Assembly: GCF_017948485.1 (NCBI RefSeq) | Contig: NZ_JAFFSX010000001.1 | Span: 744,001 to 808,000, forward strand | DNA length: 64,000 bases | DNA from: Streptomyces sp. GESEQ-35 | GTDB taxonomy: Bacteria; Actinomycetota; Actinomycetes; Streptomycetales; Streptomycetaceae | Direction of reading: 5' to 3' | The notes under the pieces: model-generated | Database searches by the model: none | Told to the model about the DNA's origin: nothing | What the model saw: only the letters and a program-made list of their open reading frames with translations | Shown: piece after piece, positions 1-7,254 of the stretch | How positions within the stretch are numbered: the stretch's first letter is position 1 | Layout of the letters: every line of letters begins with the position of its first letter | Program-made: the position numbers and the translations under genes

Positions 1-178
1 GGGCATCGGGATCGGCTGACGACACGAGCCGGTCGGGGATCGTGCGGATCCCCGCAAGCCGCACAGCGGTCTGCTCCAGCAGCCGGCGGATGCCCGCCGC
101 GGTCTCGGCCGGCTCACCGACCAGGTGCGTCAGCCGAGGTAGCAGAGCGCGCTGACGCTGTTGGGCCGTGACCTGCAC
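1..178 (-). CDS. Partial gene at left edge, transposase-like fragment
   Basis: An open minus-strand frame runs from a GTG at 178 off the left edge (about 59 codons visible). It is helical and rich in Leu, Arg and Glu, and ends in the visible part with a segment reading SADPDA. That resembles the linker just before the conserved DPDARPI-type motif of some actinobacterial IS transposases. This likeness is from memory and weak. If correct, the fragment would be internal to a transposase, so the 5' part is missing and the gene is a truncated remnant. It could equally be the start of an unrelated unknown protein. It begins only 20 bases after the stop of the DUF1931 gene. Confidence 0.3.
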   Translation of the reverse strand, partial: MQVTAQQRQRALLPRLTHLVGEPAETAAGIRRLLEQTAVRLAGIRTIPDRLVSSADPDA

Positions 179-197
179 CGCCTGGTCCGGTCGCCAC

Positions 198-647
198 TCA
201 CAGCAGGAGGTCGAAGACGGCTCGGGCCTCGCCCCAGTGCTGGGTCTGGGGGTTCTTCAGGTCGGGGTGGAGGATCTTGAAGCTCTGGGCAAGGGCCAGG
301 CTGAGTCCGCCGATGATGTCCGGATAGGCCGCCTCGGTCTCCTCGTCGGGCGTGCGGTCCAGAGCGGGGTGGGTGGCGAGCTGTTCCAGGATCGGCTTGA
401 GTTCTACATCCTGGTCGATCTTCCGGAAGTGGTGAATGCTCTCTTGCAGGCCTTTCGTGACCGGTAGGTCACAGGTCCGGATGATGTCGCGCCCGTTGGC
501 CTTGGCAGTGGCCTGGGCGACGGTCAGCAGGTCGTAGAGCTTGGCGTCGACGAAGTCGCTGTAGCGCTTGAGATCGTTCTTGTCGACGTCCAGCCCCGCG
601 GCCGCGCGGAAGAACCTTTCGAACCTGGCGATGGACATCACGGTCAT
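198..647 (-). CDS. DUF1931 histone-fold-like protein
   Basis: 149-residue protein matching the DUF1931 family, whose known structure (an Aquifex member) is a single-chain pair of histone folds. Seen: the N-terminal stretch FERFFRAAAGLDVDKNDLKR, typical of the family, and a C-terminal half ending in WGEARAVFDLLL. The length is normal for the family. The ATG at 647 is chosen because GGAGG lies 9-13 bases upstream (656-660); the frame stays open much further upstream, but that part reads as decayed sequence. Function is unknown; DNA binding has been suggested from the fold only. In actinobacteria such genes often lie among stress-related genes, and here the next gene upstream is a PsiE-like membrane protein. 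Confidence 0.85.
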   Translation of the reverse strand: MTVMSIARFERFFRAAAGLDVDKNDLKRYSDFVDAKLYDLLTVAQATAKANGRDIIRTCDLPVTKGLQESIHHFRKIDQDVELKPILEQLATHPALDRTPDEETEAAYPDIIGGLSLALAQSFKILHPDLKNPQTQHWGEARAVFDLLL

Positions 648-799
648 GGCGGCAACCTCCGGCTGCGGGCGCCGGGGCGGCTCCCGGCCCCTGGGCTTCC
701 CCGTCAGCCTGGCCGACGGGGGCGCGCGAACGCATGCGCATGTCGGGCCCAATTGGCCTCCCCGTATTGCCCTGCCAGGCCCAGGCGTCCGACTGCCCG

Positions 800-985
800 G
801 GTGGTCGGACGGGCGTGCGGATCGACAGCAGGGTGAACACCGCGTCGCGGAGCGGTCCCACGTGAGGGGTGACCCCCAGGTGTCGCTGCTCATGAGGCCG
901 AACGCCGTGGTGGCGAACACGCCAGGGAGCGCTCGGGAGAGGCCGGTGAAGAGCAGCCAGGGCCGGTTGACGCGGACCATCCCTC
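800..985 (-). pseudogene. Possible remnant of a small membrane protein gene
   Basis: The 397 bases between the DUF1931 and PsiE genes (648-1044) hold no intact gene. On the minus strand from about 980 the translation begins WLLFTGLSRALPGVFATTAFGL, which looks like a transmembrane helix, and then loses sense. A frame change near 870 restores a hydrophobic stretch (AVFTLLSI). This pattern suggests a frameshifted remnant of an actinobacterial membrane protein. The parent family is not identified, and the open reading through it into DUF1931 is judged fortuitous. Confidence 0.3.
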
Positions 986-1044
986 GGCTCCGCTCGCGAG
1001 GAGCAACGGGTGTGATGGCGGCCGTGGCTGCGCAAGGTGACGGA

Positions 1045-1581
1045 TCAGGACCTGCGCACCGGGGTGGGTGACGGCTCCGGCGACGGGGAGCGCCGCGCCT
1101 CCTGAAGCGGGAAGTAGTCTCCCGGCCGCGTCGAGCGTCGCCACACGTACACCGCTGTCGCCATCACGAGGATCAGCCCGGCCAGGATGAGCAGTTCGAT
1201 CCCCTCGACGTTCCACCGGAAGGACTTCTCCGCCTCGGCCGTCACGATGAGCACCTTGCGGATGCCGGCAATCAGGCCGACGACGAGGAACGGCTCCGCG
1301 TCGAGGGTCTGGTTCCGGATGGTGAGGCGGACGGTGTGGAGCAGCTCGGCCACGATGAACAGCACAAGGCCGTTGTCCAGGGCAGAGAGAACGACCGTCT
1401 CCTCGCGGTACGGCCCCTGGATCGACCTGATGACGTCGTGGACGACCTCGACGGTCAGGATCCCGGCGAGCAGTACGAGGAGCGCCGCGACGACGAGGTG
1501 GATGCCGTCCTCGATGAGCTGCAGGAGGCCCTGTACCCGGCCGCCCTCGATCTTCGGGAGAATGGGTCGCACAGTCAGCAT
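1045..1581 (-). CDS. PsiE-family integral membrane protein
   Basis: 178-residue membrane protein of the phosphate-starvation-inducible PsiE family (PF06146 type). Four hydrophobic segments are visible, at about residues 25-47, 66-84, 96-116 and 125-147, with the conserved stretch around DNGLVLFIVAELLHTVRLTIR between helices 2 and 3. The C-terminal tail is short, Pro/Ser/Arg-rich and probably cytoplasmic. The ATG at 1581 gives the family's usual length; the frame is open much further upstream, but that extension is low-complexity Arg/Pro-rich and crosses the decayed dehydrogenase, so it is not used. The biochemical role of PsiE proteins is not established, and no Pho box was recognised upstream. 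Confidence 0.85.
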   Translation of the reverse strand: MLTVRPILPKIEGGRVQGLLQLIEDGIHLVVAALLVLLAGILTVEVVHDVIRSIQGPYREETVVLSALDNGLVLFIVAELLHTVRLTIRNQTLDAEPFLVVGLIAGIRKVLIVTAEAEKSFRWNVEGIELLILAGLILVMATAVYVWRRSTRPGDYFPLQEARRSPSPEPSPTPVRRS

Positions 1582-1789
1582 GCTAGGGGTGCCCCGGCCC
1601 GCAGGCGCGTCGTGCTGCCGAACGGGTGGACGGGCGGATGGCTCCCTGTGGTGGCAGTCCGGGGGTAAGCGGCGAGGCGCGACATCTCCGAGGCCTGCCG
1701 GCGGCAGGAGGAGAGTGTACGAGGCAGCCCGACGCGGACATGAACGGCAGGAACCTGCGGCTCGTCCTGGTCGCCGACCTGGACCCGCC

Positions 1790-1990
1790 CTTCGAGATGG
1801 CCCCAGGGTGGACGGTGTCGGCCCGGACGCCCTGGTGAAATGATGACGATGCTGCCGCCACCCTCGCGGACCGCCAGGAACCCGCTGGCCACGTCGAGTG
1901 AGAAGACCCTGTTGAACTCTTTCATCGTGGTCTCGACGAGCGGTTTGCCGACCGGCCCGCGCCATCACCGAGTCGACGAACGCCGACCCG
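1790..1990 (-). pseudogene. Shattered short-chain dehydrogenase (SDR) pseudogene
   Basis: The 589 bases from 1582 to 2170 contain no intact gene, but three minus-strand pieces in different frames read like successive parts of one SDR. AFVDSVMARAG lies at 1951-1984. A second piece ending KEFNRVFSLDVASGFLAVRE and then GGGSIVIIS lies at about 1848-1950. The third, HQGVRADTVHPGAI, lies at about 1795-1846. The segments expected between them (the NNAG region, and the Ser-Tyr-Lys catalytic stretch between IVIIS and HPGAI) are absent. This points to two deletions that also shifted frame. No N-terminal Rossmann motif was found. Outside these pieces I see nothing in the gap. Confidence 0.6.
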
Positions 1991-2170
1991 CACCCCGGTT
2001 GCCTCCAACGTGCCCGGTTCCTGCCGGTCGCACTGCTCCCGACGCCGTCCGGGCAACTCGTCCTCCGGGTGCCGGGAAAAGGCCTCCGCCACGGATCAGA
2101 GGCCCTTTCCAAGGAAGAGGCGCAGGTGCGGCAGACGAGCCGAACCGTACGCCGGATTCTGCCGTGCCGG

Positions 2171-3010
2171 TCACGCCACGCGGTGCCTGCGGATCCAGGC
2201 TGCCTGGCCGCCGTCGACAAGCAGGTCCGTGCCGTTGACGTACAGCGACTCCGGGCCGGTGAGGTAGGCCACCGCGGAGGCGATCTCCTCCGGTGTCCCG
2301 GCCCGGCCCGCGCCGCAGGCCTCCAGCATCTTGAGCATGTGCTCGCCGGATTCCGAGTCGGCCTCGGCCTTCGCCATCGCCGTGGAAACCACCCCGGGAC
2401 TCACCGAGTTGACCCGCGCACCGCGCCGGCTCCAGGCCTGCGCGGCGGCCTCCACCCGCACGTGGTTGGCGCGTTTGGAGAGGATGTACGCCATGATCCC
2501 GTCGTCTCCGACGGCGGCGACGGCGTCCATCCCGAGGAGTTCCTCCGCGGGCGCCGTGGCCAGTACGGCCTCCTGCTCCCGGGTGAGGGAGGAGTAGTGA
2601 CCGGCCATGCTGGACACGCACACCATCGCGGTGCCCCGGACGGCCACGGGTTCGAAGGCGTCCAGCACATGGACCGTGCCGACGATGTTCACTTCGAGGA
2701 TCGTGCGGGCCGAGGCCATCGCCGCGGAGACGCCCGCGGTGTGCACGACCGCCGTCAACCGCCCGGCGTCGGAGGCGGCTTCGGCGAGCCGCTCGACCGA
2801 CGCCCGGTCGCACACGTCGACGACCATGCCCTCGACCTCGTACCCCTCGGCACGCAACGCGTCGACGGCACGGTCGAGTTGGCCGCGTGAGGCCTCGGCG
2901 AGGAACAGCGTGCGGCCGCTGCCGAGCCGGCGTGCGACCGCCGTCCCCATCCCTCCCGCCCCCGTGACAACGACGACGTCACGACGCTCTGTGACTGGGG
3001 ATCCCGCCAT
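2171..3010 (-). CDS. SDR oxidoreductase, 3-alpha-hydroxysteroid dehydrogenase/carbonyl-reductase-like
   Basis: 279-residue NAD(P)-dependent short-chain dehydrogenase. The cofactor motif TGAGGMG is at residues 16-22, catalytic Ser133/134 in CVSSMAG, and the YxxxK pair is Tyr175 and Lys179. The Ser-Tyr spacing of about 41 residues is much larger than in classical SDRs (about 13). It matches, from memory, the Comamonas 3-alpha-hydroxysteroid dehydrogenase/carbonyl reductase type, which has an inserted segment there. The ATG at 3010 has AAGGAGG 7 bases upstream. It is the last gene of the P450 operon and overlaps the reductase gene by 32 bases. It may therefore oxidise or reduce the P450 product or substrate. 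The substrate is unknown. Confidence 0.85.
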   Translation of the reverse strand: MAGSPVTERRDVVVVTGAGGMGTAVARRLGSGRTLFLAEASRGQLDRAVDALRAEGYEVEGMVVDVCDRASVERLAEAASDAGRLTAVVHTAGVSAAMASARTILEVNIVGTVHVLDAFEPVAVRGTAMVCVSSMAGHYSSLTREQEAVLATAPAEELLGMDAVAAVGDDGIMAYILSKRANHVRVEAAAQAWSRRGARVNSVSPGVVSTAMAKAEADSESGEHMLKMLEACGAGRAGTPEEIASAVAYLTGPESLYVNGTDLLVDGGQAAWIRRHRVA

Positions 3011-4208
3011 GGACTGCCTCCTTCGGTTCAGCCGCGGCCGATGCCTCGGCGGGTACGGTTTCGCGCCAGTCGGCACCGGACGCGATCGCCTGCCGCCACT
3101 GCCGGATGGCCCGGGGCGGCATACCGACCGCGAGAACGCCGGACACCCGGTCACCGGTGCGGTACACGGCCAGGAAGCGGCGTTCCGCCAAGTCGCCGTC
3201 CACCACGGCGACTTCGTCGTGGCCACGCAGGAACCCGTACGCCTGGATCTTCATGTCGTACTGGTCGGACCAGAAGTACGGCACCGGCGCGAACGCCTTG
3301 CGGCCCTGGAGGTTGAGCAGGTTGCGGGCGGCGGCCATGCCCTGTTCGGCGGCATTGGTGCGGTGCTCGATGCGCATCGCGGTGCCGAACAGCGGGTTGT
3401 ACCAGCGGGCGACGTCACCGGCCGCGTATACGTTCTTCGCGGCCTCGCAGTACTCGTCGCAGATCACGCCGTCGCCCACGGTCAGCCCGCTGCCGTCGAG
3501 CCACTCGGTGTTGGGCAGCGAGCCGATCGCGACCAACACCTCGTCGGCCTCGACCACTTCACCGTCGGCGAGCCGCACGCCGTCCTCGGTCACCTCGGTG
3601 ACCGTGACCCCGCAGCGCAGGTCCACCCCCCGTTCCCGGTGGGCCTGCGACAGGACGTGGCCGACAGCGGTGCCGACGGCGTGCGCCAACGGCACCGGCG
3701 CGGGTTCCAGAAGCGTCACCCGGGCGCCGAGACGCCAGGCGACGGCGGCGGCCTCCGCGCCGAGGAAGCCCGCGCCGACGACGACCAGCCGCCGGCCCGG
3801 ACCCAGCCGGTCCCGCAGCGTCAGGGCGTCGTCCAGCGTGCGCAGCACATGCGCGCCCTCACCGGGCAGGCGGCGCGGTCGGACCCCGGTGGCCAGGATC
3901 AGACCGTCGTACCTCACCTCGGAACCGTCGGCCAAGTGCACGGTGCGTTCGGGGAGTTCGAGGCGGATGGCCTCCGCGCCGAGACGCAGGTCGAGGCCGA
4001 GGGCAGCCAGGTCGTCGGGGGCGCGCAGGTCGAGCCGTCCGGCGTCCCACTCCGAACTCAGCAGCTGCTTGGACAGCGGCGGACGGTCGTACGGCAGGTG
4101 CGGCTCTTCGCCGACGAGGGTGATCGTGCCGTCGTAGCCCTCGCGGCGGAGCGTCTCGGCCGCCGCGAGGCCGGCGGCCGAGGCTCCGACGACCAGGATC
4201 CGGTTCAC
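2979..4208 (-). CDS. FAD-dependent ferredoxin reductase
   Basis: 409-residue flavoprotein that passes electrons from NAD(P)H to ferredoxin. FAD-binding GxGxxG-like motif at the extreme N-terminus (VVGASAAGLAAAE), the family signature PYDRPPLSKQLL near residue 40, an NAD(P)H-binding motif VVVGAGFLGAEAAA in the middle, and the second FAD contact YAAGDVARW. Length is normal for P450-associated reductases. The GTG at 4208 overlaps the ferredoxin stop in a GTGA junction, indicating translational coupling. It acts with the ferredoxin just upstream and the P450 at 4450-5691, giving a complete class I electron-transfer chain in one operon. Confidence 0.93.
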   Translation of the reverse strand: MNRILVVGASAAGLAAAETLRREGYDGTITLVGEEPHLPYDRPPLSKQLLSSEWDAGRLDLRAPDDLAALGLDLRLGAEAIRLELPERTVHLADGSEVRYDGLILATGVRPRRLPGEGAHVLRTLDDALTLRDRLGPGRRLVVVGAGFLGAEAAAVAWRLGARVTLLEPAPVPLAHAVGTAVGHVLSQAHRERGVDLRCGVTVTEVTEDGVRLADGEVVEADEVLVAIGSLPNTEWLDGSGLTVGDGVICDEYCEAAKNVYAAGDVARWYNPLFGTAMRIEHRTNAAEQGMAAARNLLNLQGRKAFAPVPYFWSDQYDMKIQAYGFLRGHDEVAVVDGDLAERRFLAVYRTGDRVSGVLAVGMPPRAIRQWRQAIASGADWRETVPAEASAAAEPKEAVHGGIPSHRAS

Positions 4209-4402
4209 TGCTCCACCAGCCGGATGGCGGCGGCCGGGCAGATCGCGGCGGCTTCGCGCACTTCGTCGTGGAGGTCGGCGGCGGGTTCCTCGTCGAGGAG
4301 GATCGCCACGCCGTCGTCGTCCCGCTGGTCGAAGACGTCGGGAGCGGCCATGACGCACTGTCCCGAGGCCACGCACTTCGGTTCGTCGAGTTCCACTCGC
4401 AT
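4205..4402 (-). CDS. P450-type [3Fe-4S] ferredoxin
   Basis: 65-residue ferredoxin. The cysteine pattern is C10-x5-C16 plus C55-Pro, that is, three ligand cysteines with Ala18-Ala19 in the region where 4Fe ferredoxins carry a further Cys. This is the pattern of Streptomyces P450 ferredoxins with a 3Fe-4S cluster. The rest is acidic (for example DQRDDDG), as expected for docking to a P450. The ATG at 4402 is preceded by a GAAGGAA ribosome-binding site. It lies between the P450 (47 bases upstream) and the reductase (4-base overlap), so its job is to carry electrons between the two. Confidence 0.93.
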   Translation of the reverse strand: MRVELDEPKCVASGQCVMAAPDVFDQRDDDGVAILLDEEPAADLHDEVREAAAICPAAAIRLVEQ

Positions 4403-4449
4403 GGTTGGTTCCTTCGTTCGTGGGGGCGCTTGGCTGTGCAGAGGGTCGG

Positions 4450-5691
4450 TCACCAGGCAACAGGCAGGCACTTGACGCCGTACGTAGTCCCGGTGTGGTC
4501 GAAGGCGAGCTGCTCGATCGGCGCGGCCAGGCGCAGCGTGGGGACTCGGCGGTACAGGGTGCCGTAGACGACCTGGAGTTCGAGGCGGGCGAGGTTCTGG
4601 CCCAGGCACTGGTGCGGGCCGTAGCCGAAGGCCTGGTGCTGGCGGGCGGCGCGGGTGATGTCGAGCCGCTCGGCCTCGGGGAACGCCTCGGCATCCCAGT
4701 TCGCGGAGTGCAGGTCGAAGATCATGCCCTCGCCCTTGCGGATGACCTGGTCGCCGATCTCGATGTCGTCCTTGGCGACCCGGCGCACTCCGGTCTGGAC
4801 GATGGACAGGTAGCGCAGCAGCTCGTCCACCGCGCTCGCGATGACCTTCGGGTCGTCGGTGTCGCGGAGCAGGGCGAGCTGGTCGGGGTTCTCCAGCAGG
4901 GCGAGCGTGCCGAGGCTGATCATCGTGGCCGTGGTCTCGTGGCCGGCGATCAGCATGGCGACGCCCATGCTCGCGGCCTCGGCGTGGGTCATCTCGCCCG
5001 CCTTGACCTTGCCGCCCATCTCGGACACCACGTCGTCGCCGGGGTGTTCCATCTTCTCCGTGAGCAGGTCGGCCAGGTACTTCATCAGCGCCCCGCTCAC
5101 CTGCCGCACCTCGGCCGGGTCCGCCGAGCCGTCGAGGACGAGGCTGCTGCTGCGCTGGAAGAAGTCGTGGTCCTGGTACGGCACTCCGAGCAGCTCGGCG
5201 ATCACCAGCGAGGGCAGCGGCAGCGCGACCGCGGTCAGCAGATCGGCGGGGTTCGGACCGTCCAGCATGGCGTCGATGAGATCGTCGACGAGCTTCTGGA
5301 TGTAGGGCCGCATGGCCTCGATCCGCTTGACGATGAACGGGGCGTTGACCGAGCGGCGCAGCCGGGTGTGCTCGGGCGCGTCGGTGTTGGTAATGAGGCG
5401 GGGCGTGTGGGGTGCGATCTCGGCCCGGTGCGCGTTGACGTAGGGGAAACCGGGGTCGAGGTCGTCGTCGCTGACCCTCGGGTCGGTGAGCAGGGCGCGC
5501 TGGTCCGCGTGGCGGGTGATCAGCCACGGGGTGGCACCGTTCCAGATCCGCACGCGGCTGATCGGTTCCGTCTCACGGATGGGGTGCACCGCCGGCGGCG
5601 GCGCGAGGGGGCACCGCGCGTCGCGCTGCATGGGATAGGCGGGTACCTCCGCGGCCGCGTCGGACGGGGTGCCGGTCAGGGTGTCGGCCAT
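4450..5691 (-). CDS. Cytochrome P450, CYP105-like
   Basis: 413-residue bacterial P450, normal length. I-helix oxygen-activation motif AGHETT at residues 249-254, ExxR pair at Glu290/Arg293, and the heme-thiolate loop FGYGPHQCLGQNLAR with Cys362. Helix C carries an HTRLRR segment near residue 108. The overall pattern, with the C-terminal run TGTTYGVKCLPVAW, is closest in my memory to CYP105 enzymes, which oxidise diverse small molecules. It heads the operon with dedicated ferredoxin, reductase and dehydrogenase. The ATG at 5691 has GAGGAG upstream. Substrate not predictable from sequence. Confidence 0.95.
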   Translation of the reverse strand: MADTLTGTPSDAAAEVPAYPMQRDARCPLAPPPAVHPIRETEPISRVRIWNGATPWLITRHADQRALLTDPRVSDDDLDPGFPYVNAHRAEIAPHTPRLITNTDAPEHTRLRRSVNAPFIVKRIEAMRPYIQKLVDDLIDAMLDGPNPADLLTAVALPLPSLVIAELLGVPYQDHDFFQRSSSLVLDGSADPAEVRQVSGALMKYLADLLTEKMEHPGDDVVSEMGGKVKAGEMTHAEAASMGVAMLIAGHETTATMISLGTLALLENPDQLALLRDTDDPKVIASAVDELLRYLSIVQTGVRRVAKDDIEIGDQVIRKGEGMIFDLHSANWDAEAFPEAERLDITRAARQHQAFGYGPHQCLGQNLARLELQVVYGTLYRRVPTLRLAAPIEQLAFDHTGTTYGVKCLPVAW

Positions 5692-5792
5692 GGCTCTCCT
5701 CGGTGGTGGGGGCTCCGTCGGGGCGGAGCGCCGGGATCAAGTCGTCGAGGCCTCGATGAGCACATGCAAACAGGCCGGGCTGACTCCTTCCG

Positions 5793-5806
5793 GTCAGTTA
5801 CCTGAC
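5793..5806. promoter_or_regulatory. Short inverted repeat upstream of the P450 operon
   Basis: GTCAGTTACCTGAC, arms of 5 bases with a 4-base spacer, lies about 100 bases upstream of the P450 start in the 208-base gap that must hold its promoter. Related TGAC/GTCA half-sites recur on both sides (tgact at 5781, ctgac at 5813). It may be an operator for one of the nearby regulators, but the arms are short and this is tentative. Confidence 0.35.
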
Positions 5807-5899
5807 AGAAGGCTGACGTGACCCGGATCACACCCCACCGGTGCCCAACTTGCGTACAGCACCCGGGACTTGACCGAGCTCAGACCTCTCGGAGGCCCG

Positions 5900-6631
5900 T
5901 CAGGATCCCGCCTCCTCACGGCCGAGCCAGTAGCCGAAGCCCCGCCGGGTGTGAATCAGCGTGGGCGCGTCCTGGTCCACCTTGCGCCTGAGCCGGGAGA
6001 CGAGTTGCTCGATGGCGTTGTCGCCGCGGAAGTCGCCCCAGACGTAACGGCCGATCTGCTCCTTGGACAGCACCCGGTGCGCGTTGACCAGGAGGTAGCG
6101 CAGGAGCCGGTACTCCGCGGGCGTGAGGTCGAGTACGCGCGTCCCGCGCCGCGCCTGGCACAGGGTGTCGTCCAGGGCCAGGTCCTGGTGGCGCAGGGCG
6201 CCGTCACGGACCCGTACGGGGCCGGCGCCGCGCAGCAGGACCTGGGCGCGGGCCAGGACTTCGGCCACCCGGAAGGGCTTGGTGACGTAGTCCCGCTCCC
6301 CCAGGCCGAGTTCCGGCAGGAGGCTGTCGAGGGTGTCGTAGGCCGTCAGGAACAGGACCGGCGGGCGGTGCTCGGCGGGCGGCCTGCGTGCCCGGCCGAG
6401 GCCCGGAACGTCCGGCAGGGTCGCATCGAAGACCACCAGGTCGAACTGGCTCTCCAGGACCCGGGCGAGCGCCGCGGCCCCGCTGTCGGCCGTGCTGATG
6501 CGGTAGCCCGCCAGTTCCAGCGTGGTCGACAGGAGTTCGGCAATGTCCGGTTCGCCGGCGACGATCAGGACGTGCTGACCGGACCCGCGGGCAAGCGCCG
6601 GTTTCTCGCTGGTGCTTCCGTACATGGACAC
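5900..6631 (-). CDS. OmpR-type response regulator with degenerate acidic pocket
   Basis: 243 residues: N-terminal receiver (about 20-135) and C-terminal winged-helix DNA-binding domain (about 145-238, ending HTRRGFGYWLG). Asp69, Thr96 and Lys118 align with the phosphoacceptor, switch Thr and Lys. The two acidic residues that normally coordinate Mg2+ (the DD/ED of VLVVDDE) are replaced by Ala25-Gly26. Phosphorylation by the usual route may therefore be impaired, and the protein may belong to the phosphorylation-independent regulators. No histidine kinase gene is adjacent. It follows a MarR gene by 16 bases, probably in one transcript. Targets unknown; the P450 operon promoter downstream is one candidate. 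Confidence 0.88.
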   Translation of the reverse strand: MSMYGSTSEKPALARGSGQHVLIVAGEPDIAELLSTTLELAGYRISTADSGAAALARVLESQFDLVVFDATLPDVPGLGRARRPPAEHRPPVLFLTAYDTLDSLLPELGLGERDYVTKPFRVAEVLARAQVLLRGAGPVRVRDGALRHQDLALDDTLCQARRGTRVLDLTPAEYRLLRYLLVNAHRVLSKEQIGRYVWGDFRGDNAIEQLVSRLRRKVDQDAPTLIHTRRGFGYWLGREEAGS

Positions 6632-6647
6632 GTCCGGGCCCCGTCCG

Positions 6648-7154
6648 TCAGTCCGTGGGGGTGTCGGGCGCCTGGCCCTCGTCGACGGCGTACGCGAGGA
6701 GAGCGTCCACCATCCGCCCGAAGAGCAGGGCCAGTTGCCGCAGCTCCTCCGGCGACCAGTCGGCCAGGGCCAGTTGCATGCCGCGTGCGCCGATGTCGCG
6801 GACGCGGGCGACGGCGTCCGCGCCGAGCGGTGTCAGCCGTACACGCAGGGCGCGCCCGTCGTCGGGGTCGGGGACACGTACGACATGACCGGATCTCTCC
6901 AACTGCTGAACCTGCCGGGTGACATGGGATGCCTCCACGGCGAGTTGCTGGGCCAGCTCCCCCAGCCGCAGCGGCTCCGAGTCGGCGAGCCTGCGCAGCA
7001 GCGCCACCGCGGCCCGGTCGAGCGGCACGCCGGCCAGGGCCGCCAGCACGGCATGCCGCCGAGCGCTGGCATTCAGGTAGGCGGCACGGGTGAGGGCCCG
7101 CTCGATCTCGATCGCTTCCAGTGACGGAGCGGCCGTCGGCGGTAAGGGAAACAT
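6648..7154 (-). CDS. MarR-family transcriptional regulator
   Basis: About 168 residues with the winged-helix core of MarR proteins: helix-turn-helix region LRLGELAQQLAVEASHVTRQ, followed by the basic wing PDPDDGRALRVRLT. The ATG at 7154 is chosen; a TTG at 7190 would start inside one of three operator-like palindromes. The palindromes at 7178-7250 lie directly upstream, which fits autoregulation. The response regulator gene follows after 16 bases. MarR proteins usually respond to phenolic ligands or oxidants; the ligand here is unknown. Confidence 0.88.
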   Translation of the reverse strand: MFPLPPTAAPSLEAIEIERALTRAAYLNASARRHAVLAALAGVPLDRAAVALLRRLADSEPLRLGELAQQLAVEASHVTRQVQQLERSGHVVRVPDPDDGRALRVRLTPLGADAVARVRDIGARGMQLALADWSPEELRQLALLFGRMVDALLAYAVDEGQAPDTPTD

Positions 7155-7177
7155 GCCGATCACCCTAACCCCACTGC

Positions 7178-7250
7178 TTGCCTTACTCAAGTAATTCGGC
7201 TCGGATTGCTTGACTCAAGTAACGCATATGTGCTTGCCTGACTCAAGTAG
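7178..7250. promoter_or_regulatory. Three 17-bp palindromic operators, 28-bp period
   Basis: Near-identical copies at 7178-7194 (TTGCCTTACTCAAGTAA), 7206-7222 (TTGCTTGACTCAAGTAA) and 7234-7250 (TTGCCTGACTCAAGTAG). The middle copy is an almost perfect palindrome (its complement reads TTACTTGAGTCAAGCAA). The copies start exactly 28 bases apart. They fill the gap between the MarR start and the end of the TetR gene and are the best candidate for the MarR autoregulatory operator. Confidence 0.75.
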
Positions 7251-7254
7251 CACG

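Noticed and set aside
5900..6631. Deletion in the receiver between Asp69 and Thr96
   Set aside because: The spacing of 27 also occurs in the canonical regulator at 48145-48843 and in MtrA-type proteins, so it is normal.
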